Origin: Streptococcus infantis
Lineage (GTDB): Bacteria > Bacillota > Bacilli > Lactobacillales > Streptococcaceae
Reading direction: 5' to 3'
Assembly: GCF_019929575.1 (NCBI RefSeq)
Contig: NZ_JAHZPU010000020.1
Span: forward strand, 1 to 32,084
Length of the DNA stretch: 32,084 nt
Shown here: positions 16,940 through 25,839 of the stretch, in pieces
Numbering within the stretch: position 1 is the stretch's first letter
Layout: each line of letters begins with the position of its first letter
Notes under the pieces: model-generated
What the model saw: only the letters and a program-made list of their open reading frames with translations
The model's database searches: none
What the model was told of the DNA's origin: nothing
Translations under genes and position numbers: made by a program

Positions 16940-18175
16940 TTACTTATTCTCCCAACGTTTGAAAGCAAGAACTGCATTATGCCCACCAAATCCAAAAGTG
17001 TTTGAGATAGCATAAGGAATTTCACGTTCCACGCCTTGTCCATAAATAACATTTGCTTCAATGTAGTCTGATAATTCTGTTGTTCCGGCTGTCATTGGAA
17101 CATAGTTGTTACGGATGGCTTCAATTGTTGCAATGGCTTCAACTGCACCAGCTGCACCGAGCAAGTGTCCAGTAAATGACTTGGTTGAAGATACAGGTAC
17201 TTCCTTACCAAGAACTGCTACGATAGCACCACTCTCCCCTTTTTCATTAGCAGGAGTTGATGTGCCATGAGCATTGACATAGGCTACTTGGTCTGGTGTA
17301 ATCTCAGCTTCGTCCAAGGCAAGTTTGATAGCTTTAATAGCACCTTGGCCTTCTGGATGTGGTGAAGTCATATGGTAGGCGTCACAAGTGTTCCCGTATC
17401 CGACAACTTCAGCTAGGATAGTTGCACCGCGTTTTTCAGCATGCTCTAAACTTTCAAGAACCAACATCCCTGATCCTTCACCCATGACAAATCCATTACG
17501 ATCCTTATCAAATGGAATAGAAGCACGAGTTGGGTCCTCTGTTGTTGAAAGAGCTGTTAAGGCTTGGAAACCAGCAATGGCAAATGGAGTAATAGAAGAT
17601 TCTGAACCACCAACTAGCATGATGTCTTGGAAACCAAATTTGATAGAACGGAAGGCATCTCCGATAGCATCATTTGATGAAGCACAAGCTGTATTGATAG
17701 ATTTACAAATCCCATTTGCCCCAAAGCGCATAGCAACATTCCCTGCAGCCATGTTTGGCAAGGCTTTTGGAAGTGTCAATGGTTTTACACGTTTTGGTCC
17801 CTTATCATGAAGTCGAAGCACTTGGTCTTCGATTTCTTTAATTCCACCGATACCTGATGCCACAATGACACCAAAGCGGTCTTTATCAAGTGCTTCAAGG
17901 TCAAGATTTGCATTGTTCACTGCTTCTTGAGCTGCATACAAGGCATACAAGGAATAATCATCGAAACGATTAGTATCTTTTTTTACAAAATATTTGTCAA
18001 AAGGAAAATCCTGAATTTCTGCCGCATTATGGATATCAAAAGCACTGTGATCAAACTTGGTAATTTCACCAATCCCAATCTTTCCATTTTTTAGATTGTT
18101 CCAAAATTCCTCTGGCGTGTTACCAATTGGAGATGTCAATCCATAACCTGTTACTACTACTCGATTTAGTTTCAT
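16940..18175 (-). CDS. fabF: 3-oxoacyl-ACP synthase II
   Basis: A 411-residue condensing enzyme that extends acyl-ACP with malonyl-ACP. The thiolase fold is complete: nucleophile Cys164 in NTACASSNDA, the two histidines in NAHGTSTP and SFTGHLLGAAGAVE. Two in-frame ATG codons occur; GAGG abuts the first, and is 7 nt from the second at 18175, which gives the usual N-terminus MKLNRVVVTGYG. It follows fabG by 22 nt. Confidence 0.96.
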   Translation of the reverse strand: MKLNRVVVTGYGLTSPIGNTPEEFWNNLKNGKIGIGEITKFDHSAFDIHNAAEIQDFPFDKYFVKKDTNRFDDYSLYALYAAQEAVNNANLDLEALDKDRFGVIVASGIGGIKEIEDQVLRLHDKGPKRVKPLTLPKALPNMAAGNVAMRFGANGICKSINTACASSNDAIGDAFRSIKFGFQDIMLVGGSESSITPFAIAGFQALTALSTTEDPTRASIPFDKDRNGFVMGEGSGMLVLESLEHAEKRGATILAEVVGYGNTCDAYHMTSPHPEGQGAIKAIKLALDEAEITPDQVAYVNAHGTSTPANEKGESGAIVAVLGKEVPVSSTKSFTGHLLGAAGAVEAIATIEAIRNNYVPMTAGTTELSDYIEANVIYGQGVEREIPYAISNTFGFGGHNAVLAFKRWENK

Positions 18176-18197
18176 TTTCATACCTCTATTTTAACTC

Positions 18198-18932
18198 TTA
18201 TTGCATGGTTAGTCCACCATCAATTGCGATGACTTGTCCCGTTAGATAATCTTGGCTTGCAAGAAAGGCTGTCACCTCTGCAACTTGTTCAGCTTGGCCA
18301 AATTGTTTCATCGGAATTTGTGCCAACATGGCATCTTTTACCTTATCAGATAGAACTGCAGTCATATCTGATTCAATCATGCCAGGAGCAATAGCATTGA
18401 CACGCACATTACGATTGGCTACCTCACGTGCTACTGATTTAGTAAATCCAATCAAACCTGCCTTTGAAGCAGCGTAGTTCGCTTGACCGATATTTCCCAT
18501 CAGACCAACGACACTAGACATATTGATAATGGCACCTTCACGAGCTTTTATCATCTGCTTCAAGACCGCTTGTGTCATATTAAAAGCACCCGTTAGATTT
18601 ACTTTCAAGACCTTTTCAAAATCTTCTTCTGTCATCTTAAGCATAAGAGTATCTTGAGTAATCCCAGCATTATTAACGAGGATGTCAACTGACCCCATCT
18701 CTTCAATCGCTTGGTCTACCATGCGTTTTGCATCAGTAAAGTCAGAAACATCACCAGAAATAGCGAGGACCTTCACCCCGTAAGATTTAAATTCGGCAAG
18801 AAGCTCCTCGGAGATTTCACCACGACTATTCAAGACAACGTTGGCTCCCAAGTTGGCAAATTTATGAGCGATGGCAAGACCAATCCCTCGACTTGAGCCT
18901 GTAATAAAGACATTTTTCTGTTCTAGTTTCAT
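18198..18932 (-). CDS. fabG: 3-oxoacyl-ACP reductase
   Basis: A 244-residue short-chain dehydrogenase that reduces 3-ketoacyl-ACP with NADPH. The cofactor loop TGSSRGIG (11-18), NNAG (87-90) and the catalytic Ser140, Tyr153 and Lys157 are present. The frame is open 9 codons further upstream, but AGGAG directly before the ATG at 18932 and the family's usual N-terminus choose this start. Gap to fabD 33 nt. Confidence 0.96.
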   Translation of the reverse strand: MKLEQKNVFITGSSRGIGLAIAHKFANLGANVVLNSRGEISEELLAEFKSYGVKVLAISGDVSDFTDAKRMVDQAIEEMGSVDILVNNAGITQDTLMLKMTEEDFEKVLKVNLTGAFNMTQAVLKQMIKAREGAIINMSSVVGLMGNIGQANYAASKAGLIGFTKSVAREVANRNVRVNAIAPGMIESDMTAVLSDKVKDAMLAQIPMKQFGQAEQVAEVTAFLASQDYLTGQVIAIDGGLTMQ

Positions 18933-18965
18933 TTTTCTCCTTTCAGAACTTCTACCCATTTTGGT

Positions 18966-19886
18966 TTAATTTTCTAAGAGTGCTTGGAAGCTTACTTGAT
19001 CTTCCACATTAGCAAGTTGAGCAGTTTTATCAATCTTTTTGACAAATCCTGACAAGACTTTACCAGGTCCAATTTCGATAAAACGAGTCACGCCAGCTTC
19101 TTGCATCACTGCAATGCTTTCATAAAAACGGACAGGTTCCTTAACTTGACGAGTTAAGAGTTCTGCAATTCGGTCTTTTTCCATAACCTTTGCTTCTGTA
19201 TTGCCAACAAGAGGACAAGCAAAGTCACTAAACTCAACCTCTGTCAGGGCTTGAGCCAATTTTTGACTAGCCACTTCCAATAAAGCTGTATGGAAAGGTC
19301 CAGAAACATTTAGGGGAATCAAACGTTTTGCCCCTGCTTCTTGCAAGAGTTCAACTGCACGATCCACTGCTGCCACCTCACCACCAATAACAATCTGACT
19401 TGGAGTGTTGTAGTTAGCTGGAGTCACAACGCCAAGTTGAGAAGCTCCTTGACAAGCTTGCTCGATAACTTCAACCGGTGTATTAAGGACAGCCACCATT
19501 TTCCCTGATCCCGCAGGTGCTGCTTCTTCCATATAAGACCCACGCTTAGCAACTAGAGCCACCGCATCTTCGAAATCCAAGGCCCCACTAGCTACAAGAG
19601 CAGAATATTCTCCAAGAGACAGACCTGCCACCATATCTGGTTGAAAACCTTTCTCCTTTAAAAGACGGTAAATAGCAACTGAAGTAGCTAAAATAGCTGG
19701 TTGCGTATACCGAGTCTGATTTAGCTTTGTTTCATCATTGTCAATCAAGTCTCGAAGGTCATAACCCAAGACTTGACTAGCTTGGTCGATTGTTTCCTTG
19801 ACGATAGCATATTGGTCATAGAGCTCACGTCCCATTCCAAGATACTGAGCTCCTTGACCTGCAAATAGAAAGGCTGTTTTAGTCAT
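18966..19886 (-). CDS. fabD: Malonyl-CoA:ACP transacylase
   Basis: A 306-residue acyltransferase that loads malonate onto ACP. The nucleophile elbow GLSLGEYSAL places Ser90, and the partner histidine is in SGPFHTALL. The open frame continues 18 codons upstream within fabK, but AGGAG 8-9 nt before the ATG at 19886 and the usual MTKTAFLFAGQG beginning set the start. It overlaps the end of fabK by 8 nt, so the two are coupled. Confidence 0.96.
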   Translation of the reverse strand: MTKTAFLFAGQGAQYLGMGRELYDQYAIVKETIDQASQVLGYDLRDLIDNDETKLNQTRYTQPAILATSVAIYRLLKEKGFQPDMVAGLSLGEYSALVASGALDFEDAVALVAKRGSYMEEAAPAGSGKMVAVLNTPVEVIEQACQGASQLGVVTPANYNTPSQIVIGGEVAAVDRAVELLQEAGAKRLIPLNVSGPFHTALLEVASQKLAQALTEVEFSDFACPLVGNTEAKVMEKDRIAELLTRQVKEPVRFYESIAVMQEAGVTRFIEIGPGKVLSGFVKKIDKTAQLANVEDQVSFQALLEN

Positions 19887-20853
19887 TTCTTGTAACTCCT
19901 GCCCAACGAGCGGCTTCTTTTTGAATTTTTTCAGCTGCACCGTAGTAAATATCTTTTAAGATTTCTTCAACCGTTTCTTCTTTAGAAACCAAACCTGCAA
20001 TTTGACCGGCCATCACTGATCCACCATCCACATCACCATGGACAACTGCTTTAGCTAGCGCTCCAGCGCCCATTTGTTCAAAGATTTCTAAATCTGGATT
20101 TTCTTGTTTAAAGGCATCTTTTTCAGCTTGCTCGAAATCACGAGTCAATTGGTTTTTGATAGCACGAACTGCGTGACCAAAATGCTGTGCTGAAATGGTT
20201 GTATCAATATCACGAGCTTTTAATATTTTAGTTTTATAGTTTGGATGAGCATTTGATTCTTTAGCAACTACGAAACGAGTTCCTACTTGCACAGCTTCTG
20301 CACCAAGCATAAATCCAGCTGCTGCTCCCTCACCGTCTGCAATACCACCAGCAGCGATAACAGGGATTGAAACAGCTGCTGCAACTTGACGAACCAAGGT
20401 CATGGTTGTTAATTTACCAATATGTCCACCAGCTTCCATACCTTCTGCAATCACAGCATCCGCTCCGATTTTTTCCATGCGTCTGGCCAAAGCGACACTA
20501 GGAACTACAGGAATAACAGTGATCCCTGCCTCATGGAATCGTTCCATGTATTTACTTGGGTTTCCTGCACCAGTTGTGACTACCTTAACCCCTTCTTCAA
20601 TAACGAGGTCGACGATATCTTCCACAAATGGAGACAAGAGCATGATATTGACACCAAAAGGCTTGTCTGTCAAAGATTTGATCTTATCGATATTCGCTTT
20701 AACCACTTCTTTAGGTGCATTTCCTCCACCGATGATACCGAGCCCACCAGCTTTCGAAACAGCTCCAGCCAAGTCGCCATCTGCCACCCAGGCCATTCCA
20801 CCTTGGAAGATTGGATATTTAATGTTTAATAGTTCAGTAATACGTGTTTTCAT
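19879..20853 (-). CDS. fabK: Enoyl-ACP reductase II (FMN-dependent)
   Basis: A 324-residue TIM-barrel flavoprotein that reduces trans-2-enoyl-ACP; streptococci use it in place of FabI. Seen: the N-terminal YPIFQGGMAWVADGDLAGAVS, GGLGIIGGG, the glycine-rich EGMEAGGHIG and PVIAAGGIADG blocks of the nitronate monooxygenase/FabK family. GGAGG lies 5 nt before the ATG at 20853; the longer open frame upstream lacks a ribosome site. A promoter with a FabT palindrome lies 41-60 bp upstream (20894-20913), making fabK the head of a separately controlled unit inside the cluster. Confidence 0.97.
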   Translation of the reverse strand: MKTRITELLNIKYPIFQGGMAWVADGDLAGAVSKAGGLGIIGGGNAPKEVVKANIDKIKSLTDKPFGVNIMLLSPFVEDIVDLVIEEGVKVVTTGAGNPSKYMERFHEAGITVIPVVPSVALARRMEKIGADAVIAEGMEAGGHIGKLTTMTLVRQVAAAVSIPVIAAGGIADGEGAAAGFMLGAEAVQVGTRFVVAKESNAHPNYKTKILKARDIDTTISAQHFGHAVRAIKNQLTRDFEQAEKDAFKQENPDLEIFEQMGAGALAKAVVHGDVDGGSVMAGQIAGLVSKEETVEEILKDIYYGAAEKIQKEAARWAGVTRND

Positions 20854-20893
20854 ATTGCCTCCATAAGTCTTGCTTACGTAATAGTTCGAATTC

Positions 20894-20913
20894 ATTATAA
20901 TTTGACTGTCAAA
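20894..20913 (-). promoter_or_regulatory. fabK promoter -10 with FabT operator
   Basis: TTTGAC-T-GTCAAA (20901-20913) is a perfect palindrome of the kind bound by FabT, and it sits one base from a perfect minus-strand TATAAT (20894-20899), where a bound repressor would block RNA polymerase. No convincing -35 is visible at 17 bp. FabT control of fabK is established in S. pneumoniae. Confidence 0.85.
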
Positions 20914-20966
20914 CTATTACCTAAACAAGAGGGAGCGGGTTCCCCCTACTCCTTCTTCATTTATTT

Positions 20967-21073
20967 TATACTCTTCAAAAATCAAATTCAAACCACGTCA
21001 GCCTCGCCTTGCCGTATTCTAGTACAGCCTTCGGCTAGCTTCCTAGTTTGCTCTTTGATTTTCATTGAGTATT
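20967..21073 (+). repeat. BOX element, boxA-boxC without boxB
   Basis: Starts TATACTCTTCAAAAATC and contains CAAACCACGTCAGCCTCGCC (boxA), then CTTCGGCTAGCTTCCTAG and TTTGATTTTCATTGAGTAT (boxC). No boxB module lies between. It ends 2 nt from the acpP stop codon and points against the direction of FAS transcription, so the acpP transcript reads its complement. Confidence 0.92.
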
Positions 21074-21075
21074 AA

Positions 21076-21300
21076 TTATTTTGTTTGCTCTTCAACGTAA
21101 GCAACCAAGTCACCAACTGTTTTCAAGTTGTCTTCAGCTTCGATTTGGATATCAAAAGCATCTTCGATTTCTGAGATTACTTGGAACAAGTCCAATGAAT
21201 CTGCATCCAAATCATCAAAAGTAGATTCAAGTGTTACTTCTGATGCATCTTTTCCAAGTTCTTCAACGATAATTTCTTGTACTTTTTCAAATACTGCCAT
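21076..21300 (-). CDS. acpP: Acyl carrier protein
   Basis: A 74-residue acidic helical protein carrying the growing fatty acyl chain on 4'-phosphopantetheine at Ser35 in the DADSLD motif. Length and charge are typical. AAGGAG lies about 7 nt before the ATG. It follows fabH by 56 nt and is separated from fabK by a BOX element and the fabK promoter. Confidence 0.97.
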   Translation of the reverse strand: MAVFEKVQEIIVEELGKDASEVTLESTFDDLDADSLDLFQVISEIEDAFDIQIEAEDNLKTVGDLVAYVEEQTK

Positions 21301-21356
21301 GATAGACTCCTTTAAAATAAATAGTTTTTATAACAATGTGTTCACCACATGATTAC

Positions 21357-22331
21357 CTAAATTGTAACAATAAGCGTGCCCCATGTCAAACCTCCACCGA
21401 AGCCTGACAAGAGAATATTTTGGCTACCATCCAAACGAATGAGCCCTTCCTCTACACACTCTGAAAGTAGGATCGGAATACTTGCCGCACTGGTATTTCC
21501 ATACCTAGTCATATTGGCAGGAAGCTTGTCTCGATCTACACCGATCTTTCTAGCCATCTTATCTAGAATGCGGATATTAGCTTGATGAAGCAAGAGATAA
21601 TCTAGTTCTTCTGCCGACAGAGGACTCTCTACTATAGTATTTTTTATAGACTTAGCAACATCTCGAATCGCAAAATCAAAAACTGCTCGACCATCCATTC
21701 TCAAGAAAGCATCGGGCTTTTCTTGATTTGAAAATGGTGAAGTTAAACCAGTCTGTCCATATGTCAAACACTCACTTCGCGAACCATCGCTATTGAGGCT
21801 CTCCGCTAGGAAATGTGGCTCTTCGCTTGCTTCTAACAAGATGCCCCCAGCTCCATCTCCAAATAGGACAGCAGTTGAGCGATCTGACCAGTCTAAAGCT
21901 TTTGACATGGTTTCACTTCCTATGACCAGACCCTTACGATAAACTCCTGAAGAGATGAACTTCTCTGCAGTTGATAGGGCAAAGATAAAGCCACTACAGG
22001 CAGCTGTTAAGTCATAGGCAAAAGCCTTGTGAGCGCCGATTTTAGCCTGAACACGAGCGGCTGTTGAAGGCATCATCGAGTCAGGTGTCATCGTAGCTAG
22101 AATGATAAAATCCAACTCTTCAGCAGAAATTCCTGACTTCTCCAGGAGTCGTTTTGCAACTGCCGTTGCCAAATCTCCTGTTGATTCTGTCTTAGAAATG
22201 CGACGTTCCTTAATCCCAGTTCGACTTGAAATCCATTCATCACTCGTATCCATGACCTGAGCTAAATCCTCATTTGTGATAATCTGCTCTGGTACATAAT
22301 GAGCAACCTGGCTTATTTTTGCAAAAGCCAT
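21357..22331 (-). CDS. fabH: 3-oxoacyl-ACP synthase III
   Basis: A 324-residue initiating condensing enzyme joining acetyl-CoA to malonyl-ACP. The catalytic Cys112 (TAACSGF), His249 (LLHQANIRI) and Asn279 ([10 protein letters not shown]) are present and spaced as expected. Its ATG shares one base with the fabT stop codon, so it is coupled to the regulator. Confidence 0.97.
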   Translation of the reverse strand: MAFAKISQVAHYVPEQIITNEDLAQVMDTSDEWISSRTGIKERRISKTESTGDLATAVAKRLLEKSGISAEELDFIILATMTPDSMMPSTAARVQAKIGAHKAFAYDLTAACSGFIFALSTAEKFISSGVYRKGLVIGSETMSKALDWSDRSTAVLFGDGAGGILLEASEEPHFLAESLNSDGSRSECLTYGQTGLTSPFSNQEKPDAFLRMDGRAVFDFAIRDVAKSIKNTIVESPLSAEELDYLLLHQANIRILDKMARKIGVDRDKLPANMTRYGNTSAASIPILLSECVEEGLIRLDGSQNILLSGFGGGLTWGTLIVTI

Positions 22332-22765
22332 TATTTCAAATCCTCCAAAAATTGATAAAGATTGGTCAAACCTTTACTCATGACGTCCATTTCCTCTGGG
22401 CTCATGCCTTCAATAATTCTTTCGACCATGGCCTTATGGAAACGTTTATGGAGACGATGTACGAGTCGACCTTTCTTGGTCAAATGCAGATGTACTACAC
22501 GACGATCCTGATCTGAACGTAAGCGTTCGATGTAACCTTTTCGTTCCAAGTTGTTCAAGCTAGTTGTCACTGTTCCTAGAGTTACCATCAGCTCTTTGGA
22601 CACTTGACTTGGTGTCACATCTGGAAACTTACCAATCACATCAATCGTGTGCATTTCCTTGATAGAGATGTCCTTGAAACGACTACCTCGCAAACTCACT
22701 TCCTCAATCACCAGGACGTTATTAAAAATAGATGTTAAATAGTCATTGATCCGTTGGTAGTCCAA
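22331..22765 (-). CDS. fabT: FabT, MarR-family repressor of fatty-acid synthesis
   Basis: A 144-residue winged-helix regulator that represses the FAS genes, in the known case with acyl-ACP as co-repressor. The MarR fold is recognisable: helices from [10 protein letters not shown], the DNA-recognition part [27 protein letters not shown] (helix-turn-helix) and the wing [12 protein letters not shown]. The start is a TTG at 22765 with GGGAGG 8 nt upstream; the frame extends 7 codons further but over that ribosome site. A FabT-type palindrome at 22792-22804 shows likely autoregulation. Confidence 0.94.
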   Translation of the reverse strand: MDYQRINDYLTSIFNNVLVIEEVSLRGSRFKDISIKEMHTIDVIGKFPDVTPSQVSKELMVTLGTVTTSLNNLERKGYIERLRSDQDRRVVHLHLTKKGRLVHRLHKRFHKAMVERIIEGMSPEEMDVMSKGLTNLYQFLEDLK

Positions 22766-22791
22766 TTCTCTTCCCTCCCTTATCAAAAAAG

Positions 22792-22813
22792 TTTAACTAT
22801 CAAAACATTTGAT
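22792..22813 (-). promoter_or_regulatory. FabT operator upstream of fabT
   Basis: TTTAACTATCAAA (22792-22804) has the same 13-base layout as the fabK operator TTTGACTGTCAAA, differing only by transitions at two positions. Overlapping it, ATCAAA-ACA-TTTGAT (22799-22813) is a perfect inverted repeat, and another TTTGAT-like half site lies upstream. No clear -10 could be placed. Confidence 0.7.
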
Positions 22814-22856
22814 AAAAAAAGTATATCAAACTTCAAAGAATTGTGCAAGTATTTTT

Positions 22857-23642
22857 TTATTTTCCGATAAATTTTGGACGTCGTCTCTCAGAATGTGCAC
22901 GAACACCTTCTTTGAAATCCTCCGTATAAGATAGAGATTTTTGCAATTCCAGTTCTAACTGTGCGTACTCGTGCCACTGCTTAAACTCGCTCTCCCAGAC
23001 TAACTTCTTAACAGCAGCGTAGGAGTTAGAAGAACCTCGTCTCAACTTCTTCAATAGTTGCTCTCTTGTCTTTTCTAATTGATCACTAGCACAAAGACGA
23101 TAGACTGCTCCAGCTTCCAGTGCTTTTTCTGCTGTGAAAGCTTCACCCGTCATAGCTAATTGCGTCGCCCGAGTTGCACCAAGTGATCGTGTAAGCAAGA
23201 ATAAACCTCCCGCGTCTGGAGCCAAGCCCACACCTACAAAGGCCTGGATGAATTTAGCTTTGTCAGAAGCAATACAGAAATCAACTGCTAAAGCCATATT
23301 AGCCGCTGCCCCAGCAACTGCTCCATCCACCTCCATAATGACTGGTTTAGGAATTTGTTTAATCTTATAGGAAATCGTATTTACTAACTCTGCAATTTGG
23401 GTGAGGGAGGCAATATCATCCTCTTCGACAGCACGTTTCATTTCTACTAGATCGCCCCCAACAGAGAAGACTTTGCCAGCAGCATTAATGAGAATAAACG
23501 AAACCGAAGCATCTTTTTCAGCCAATTCCAATGCTTCTAGAATTTCTTGACACATAGGAATATGAAAACCATTGGCCACCTCAGGACGATTTAAAGTTAG
23601 TATCGCTAAATCGTCTTGAACTTGATAGAGAATATGATTCAT
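22857..23642 (-). CDS. fabM: Trans-2, cis-3-decenoyl-ACP isomerase
   Basis: A 261-residue crotonase-fold protein at the head of the FAS cluster. In streptococci this gene, FabM, converts trans-2- to cis-3-decenoyl-ACP and so creates unsaturated fatty acids. The fold is seen in [29 protein letters not shown] (oxyanion hole) and [18 protein letters not shown]. The GTG two codons earlier overlaps AGGAG; the ATG at 23642 with 5-nt spacing is preferred. It has its own sigma-A promoter (23691-23719). The order fabM-fabT-fabH supports the call over a generic enoyl-CoA hydratase. Confidence 0.92.
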   Translation of the reverse strand: MNHILYQVQDDLAILTLNRPEVANGFHIPMCQEILEALELAEKDASVSFILINAAGKVFSVGGDLVEMKRAVEEDDIASLTQIAELVNTISYKIKQIPKPVIMEVDGAVAGAAANMALAVDFCIASDKAKFIQAFVGVGLAPDAGGLFLLTRSLGATRATQLAMTGEAFTAEKALEAGAVYRLCASDQLEKTREQLLKKLRRGSSNSYAAVKKLVWESEFKQWHEYAQLELELQKSLSYTEDFKEGVRAHSERRRPKFIGK

Positions 23643-23690
23643 AGGCACTCCTTTTAATTTACAACGAAGAATAAATTATTTTATTTTCAA

Positions 23691-23719
23691 ATTATATCTT
23701 TTTCTAACTTTTTAAACAA
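23691..23719 (-). promoter_or_regulatory. fabM promoter
   Basis: On the minus strand TTGTTT (23714-23719), 17 bp, then a perfect TATAAT (23691-23696). The preceding gene is cut off by a terminator at 23724-23754, so fabM begins a new transcript. No FabT-type palindrome is apparent here. Confidence 0.82.
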
Positions 23720-23723
23720 GAGA

Positions 23724-23754
23724 AAAATCGACCGAAAGTGTCTCGGCCGATTTT
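23724..23754 (-). terminator. Terminator between the secreted-protein gene and fabM
   Basis: AAAATCGACCGA (23724-23735) pairs with TCGGCCGATTTT (23743-23754) with one mismatch that is T-G in minus-strand RNA. The minus strand continues TTTTTCTCTT. It overlaps the stop codon of the upstream gene. Confidence 0.88.
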
Positions 23755-24313
23755 AAAATCTTAGTTTGGTCTCTAAAAATACAGGAAAACCAGTACTTGT
23801 ATCATCCATGAAATCATAAATCACTTCAAGCATTCGTCCTCCTTCTCTCTGATAAAGCTGTTCTTTGTTGGAGCCTTTATAGTAGAATTCTCCTGAAATC
23901 ATGTAAAAAACACGATTTGGATCTTCAAGGTAGGCAAAAAGATTTCCTGTAAAAGGAGCTTCCTTATCCCCGTCCTTGGTGACCAGACTTGTAGCTAAGA
24001 GTTTCGTGATTCCTCTAAATTGTCCACTTTCATCTGTTCGACAATAAAACTTGACTCTAGCTTCATAGTCAGGATTGACGATAATTTTTTCAGAGAGAAT
24101 TCGATAGGTCCTTGCCTTACTATCTGACAAGCCGATAGATAAGATAATTTTAGCCCTCTCAACCGAAATCTGACCTTCCTGAGCATATTCCATCGCTAAT
24201 TCTTCTCCGGTCAAACGACCACTGGGAAGAGGATGAGAACTTGCTCCGATATTGGTAGGAATCATCATGAAGGTAAGGACTAGTAAGATCAAACAAACCA
24301 CTCTTTTAATCAT
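23753..24313 (-). CDS. Predicted secreted protein, function unknown
   Basis: A 186-residue protein with a clear N-terminal signal peptide: charged MIKR, a hydrophobic core (residues 5-19) and a likely cleavage site near GASS (22-26). There is no second membrane segment, no sortase motif and no lipobox cysteine, so it is probably released or held at the surface. The mature part is mixed alpha/beta with two cysteines at most. I do not recognise the family. It sits between divergent lysC and the FAS cluster, with its own promoter (24361-24389) and a terminator, hence is monocistronic. Confidence 0.8.
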   Translation of the reverse strand: MIKRVVCLILLVLTFMMIPTNIGASSHPLPSGRLTGEELAMEYAQEGQISVERAKIILSIGLSDSKARTYRILSEKIIVNPDYEARVKFYCRTDESGQFRGITKLLATSLVTKDGDKEAPFTGNLFAYLEDPNRVFYMISGEFYYKGSNKEQLYQREGGRMLEVIYDFMDDTSTGFPVFLETKLRF

Positions 24314-24360
24314 CTTCCCCCAACTCCTTTCATCAGAAGAGTATTTCCTCTTACATCTTT

Positions 24361-24389
24361 ATTATAAGCTTTCCTGATGAGACTTTCAA
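24361..24389 (-). promoter_or_regulatory. Promoter of the secreted-protein gene
   Basis: On the minus strand TTGAAA (24384-24389), 17 bp, TATAAT (24361-24366). CATCAG-type arms lie on both sides of the -10 (CTGATGA at 24374-24380 and TCATCAG at about 24331-24337 on the plus strand), a possible regulatory dyad. Confidence 0.85.
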
Positions 24390-24414
24390 ACAATTATATA
24401 GGATATTTTCCAGA

Positions 24415-24443
24415 TTGAAAAAAGCCCCTCTTTCTGCTATAAT
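24415..24443 (+). promoter_or_regulatory. lysC promoter
   Basis: TTGAAA (24415-24420), a 17-bp spacer and TATAAT (24438-24443), 29 bp before the lysC ATG. It is arranged back to back with the promoter of the secreted-protein gene. Confidence 0.88.
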
Positions 24444-24472
24444 CGTATAAAATACTTACTTTAGGAGTTCTT

Positions 24473-25837
24473 ATGAAGGTTGTAAAATTTGGTGGAAGCT
24501 CACTTGCCTCTGCTAGTCAGTTAGAAAAAGTTTTAAATATTGTCAAAAGTGACCCAGAACGTCGTTTTGTGGTTGTATCTGCCCCTGGTAAACGCGATTC
24601 CGGAGACACTAAGGTTACAGATGCCTTGATTAAATACCACCGCGACTATGTAGCTGGAAACGACATTAGCAAAAGCCAAAATTGGATTATTAATCGCTAT
24701 GCTGCTATGGTTAGCGAATTAGGTCTTAAACCAGCCGTTTTAGATAAAATTTCAAAAAGCATTCGCTCTCTGGCTACTCTTCCAATTGAAGATAATAAGT
24801 TTCTCTATGATACCTTTCTAGCAGCTGGAGAAAATAACAATGCCAAATTGATTGCAGCCTACTTTAACCAAAATGGCTTGGAAGCGCGTTATGTTCATCC
24901 TAGAGAAGCTGGTATCGTTGTGACAAGCGAACCTGGAAATGCACGTATCATCCCATCAAGTTACGATAAAATCGAGGAATTGACAAATTCAACTGAAGTT
25001 CTTGTTATCCCTGGTTTCTTCGGTGTTACGAAAGAAGATCAAATTTGTACCTTCTCACGTGGGGGATCAGATATTACTGGTTCCATCATCGCTGCTGGTG
25101 TCAAGGCTGACCTCTATGAAAACTTTACTGATGTAGACGGAATCTTTGCAGCTCACCCTGGTATTATCCATAAGCCACACTCTATCCCAGAATTAACCTA
25201 CCGTGAAATGCGTGAATTGGCCTATGCAGGATTCTCTGTACTACACGATGAAGCACTTCTACCAGCCTACCGTGGGAAAATTCCTCTGGTTATCAAAAAT
25301 ACCAACAATCCTGAGCATCCAGGTACTCGTATCGTTCTAAAACACAGTAGTGATGAATTTCCAGTTGTAGGAATTGCTGGGGATTCTGGCTTTGTCAGCA
25401 TCAATATGTCTAAATATCTCATGAACCGCGAAATCGGTTTTGGTCGTAAAGTTCTTCAGATTCTTGAGGACCTTAATATTGGTTGGGAACACATGCCAAC
25501 TGGTATCGATGACCTGTCTATCATTTTACGTTCACGAGAATTGACTCCGATTAAGGAAGAAGAAATCCTTCGTCAGTTAGTTCAAAAAGCAGAGGTAGAC
25601 CACGCTGAAATCGAACACGACCTCTCTATCATTATGATTGTTGGGGAAAAAATGAAGCGTCATATCGGGGTAACTGCTACAGCCACTCGTGCCTTATCTG
25701 AGAACAACATCAACATCCAAATGATGTCACAAGGTTCTAGTGAAGTTTCTATCATGTTTGTTGTCCATAAAGACCAAGAAAAAGCCGCTCTTAAAGCTCT
25801 CTACCAAGCATTTTTCGGTGAAAATAAGGAAGACTAA
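24473..25837 (+). CDS. lysC: Aspartate kinase
   Basis: A 454-residue enzyme that phosphorylates aspartate, the first step to lysine/diaminopimelate, threonine and methionine. Seen: the N-terminal kinase motif VVKFGGSSLASA, FSRGGSDITGSIIAAG, and two C-terminal ACT domains (about residues 305-450) that bind the feedback amino acid. The length fits a monofunctional enzyme. AGGAG lies before the ATG. It forms an operon with the DUF956 gene 2 nt downstream. Symbol lysC is used for the reaction; which end product inhibits it cannot be read. Confidence 0.94.
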   Translation: MKVVKFGGSSLASASQLEKVLNIVKSDPERRFVVVSAPGKRDSGDTKVTDALIKYHRDYVAGNDISKSQNWIINRYAAMVSELGLKPAVLDKISKSIRSLATLPIEDNKFLYDTFLAAGENNNAKLIAAYFNQNGLEARYVHPREAGIVVTSEPGNARIIPSSYDKIEELTNSTEVLVIPGFFGVTKEDQICTFSRGGSDITGSIIAAGVKADLYENFTDVDGIFAAHPGIIHKPHSIPELTYREMRELAYAGFSVLHDEALLPAYRGKIPLVIKNTNNPEHPGTRIVLKHSSDEFPVVGIAGDSGFVSINMSKYLMNREIGFGRKVLQILEDLNIGWEHMPTGIDDLSIILRSRELTPIKEEEILRQLVQKAEVDHAEIEHDLSIIMIVGEKMKRHIGVTATATRALSENNINIQMMSQGSSEVSIMFVVHKDQEKAALKALYQAFFGENKED

Positions 25838-25839
25838 AC

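Noticed and set aside
20402..20866. 154-residue open frame opposite fabK
   Set aside because: Antisense shadow of fabK; no ribosome site or recognisable domain.
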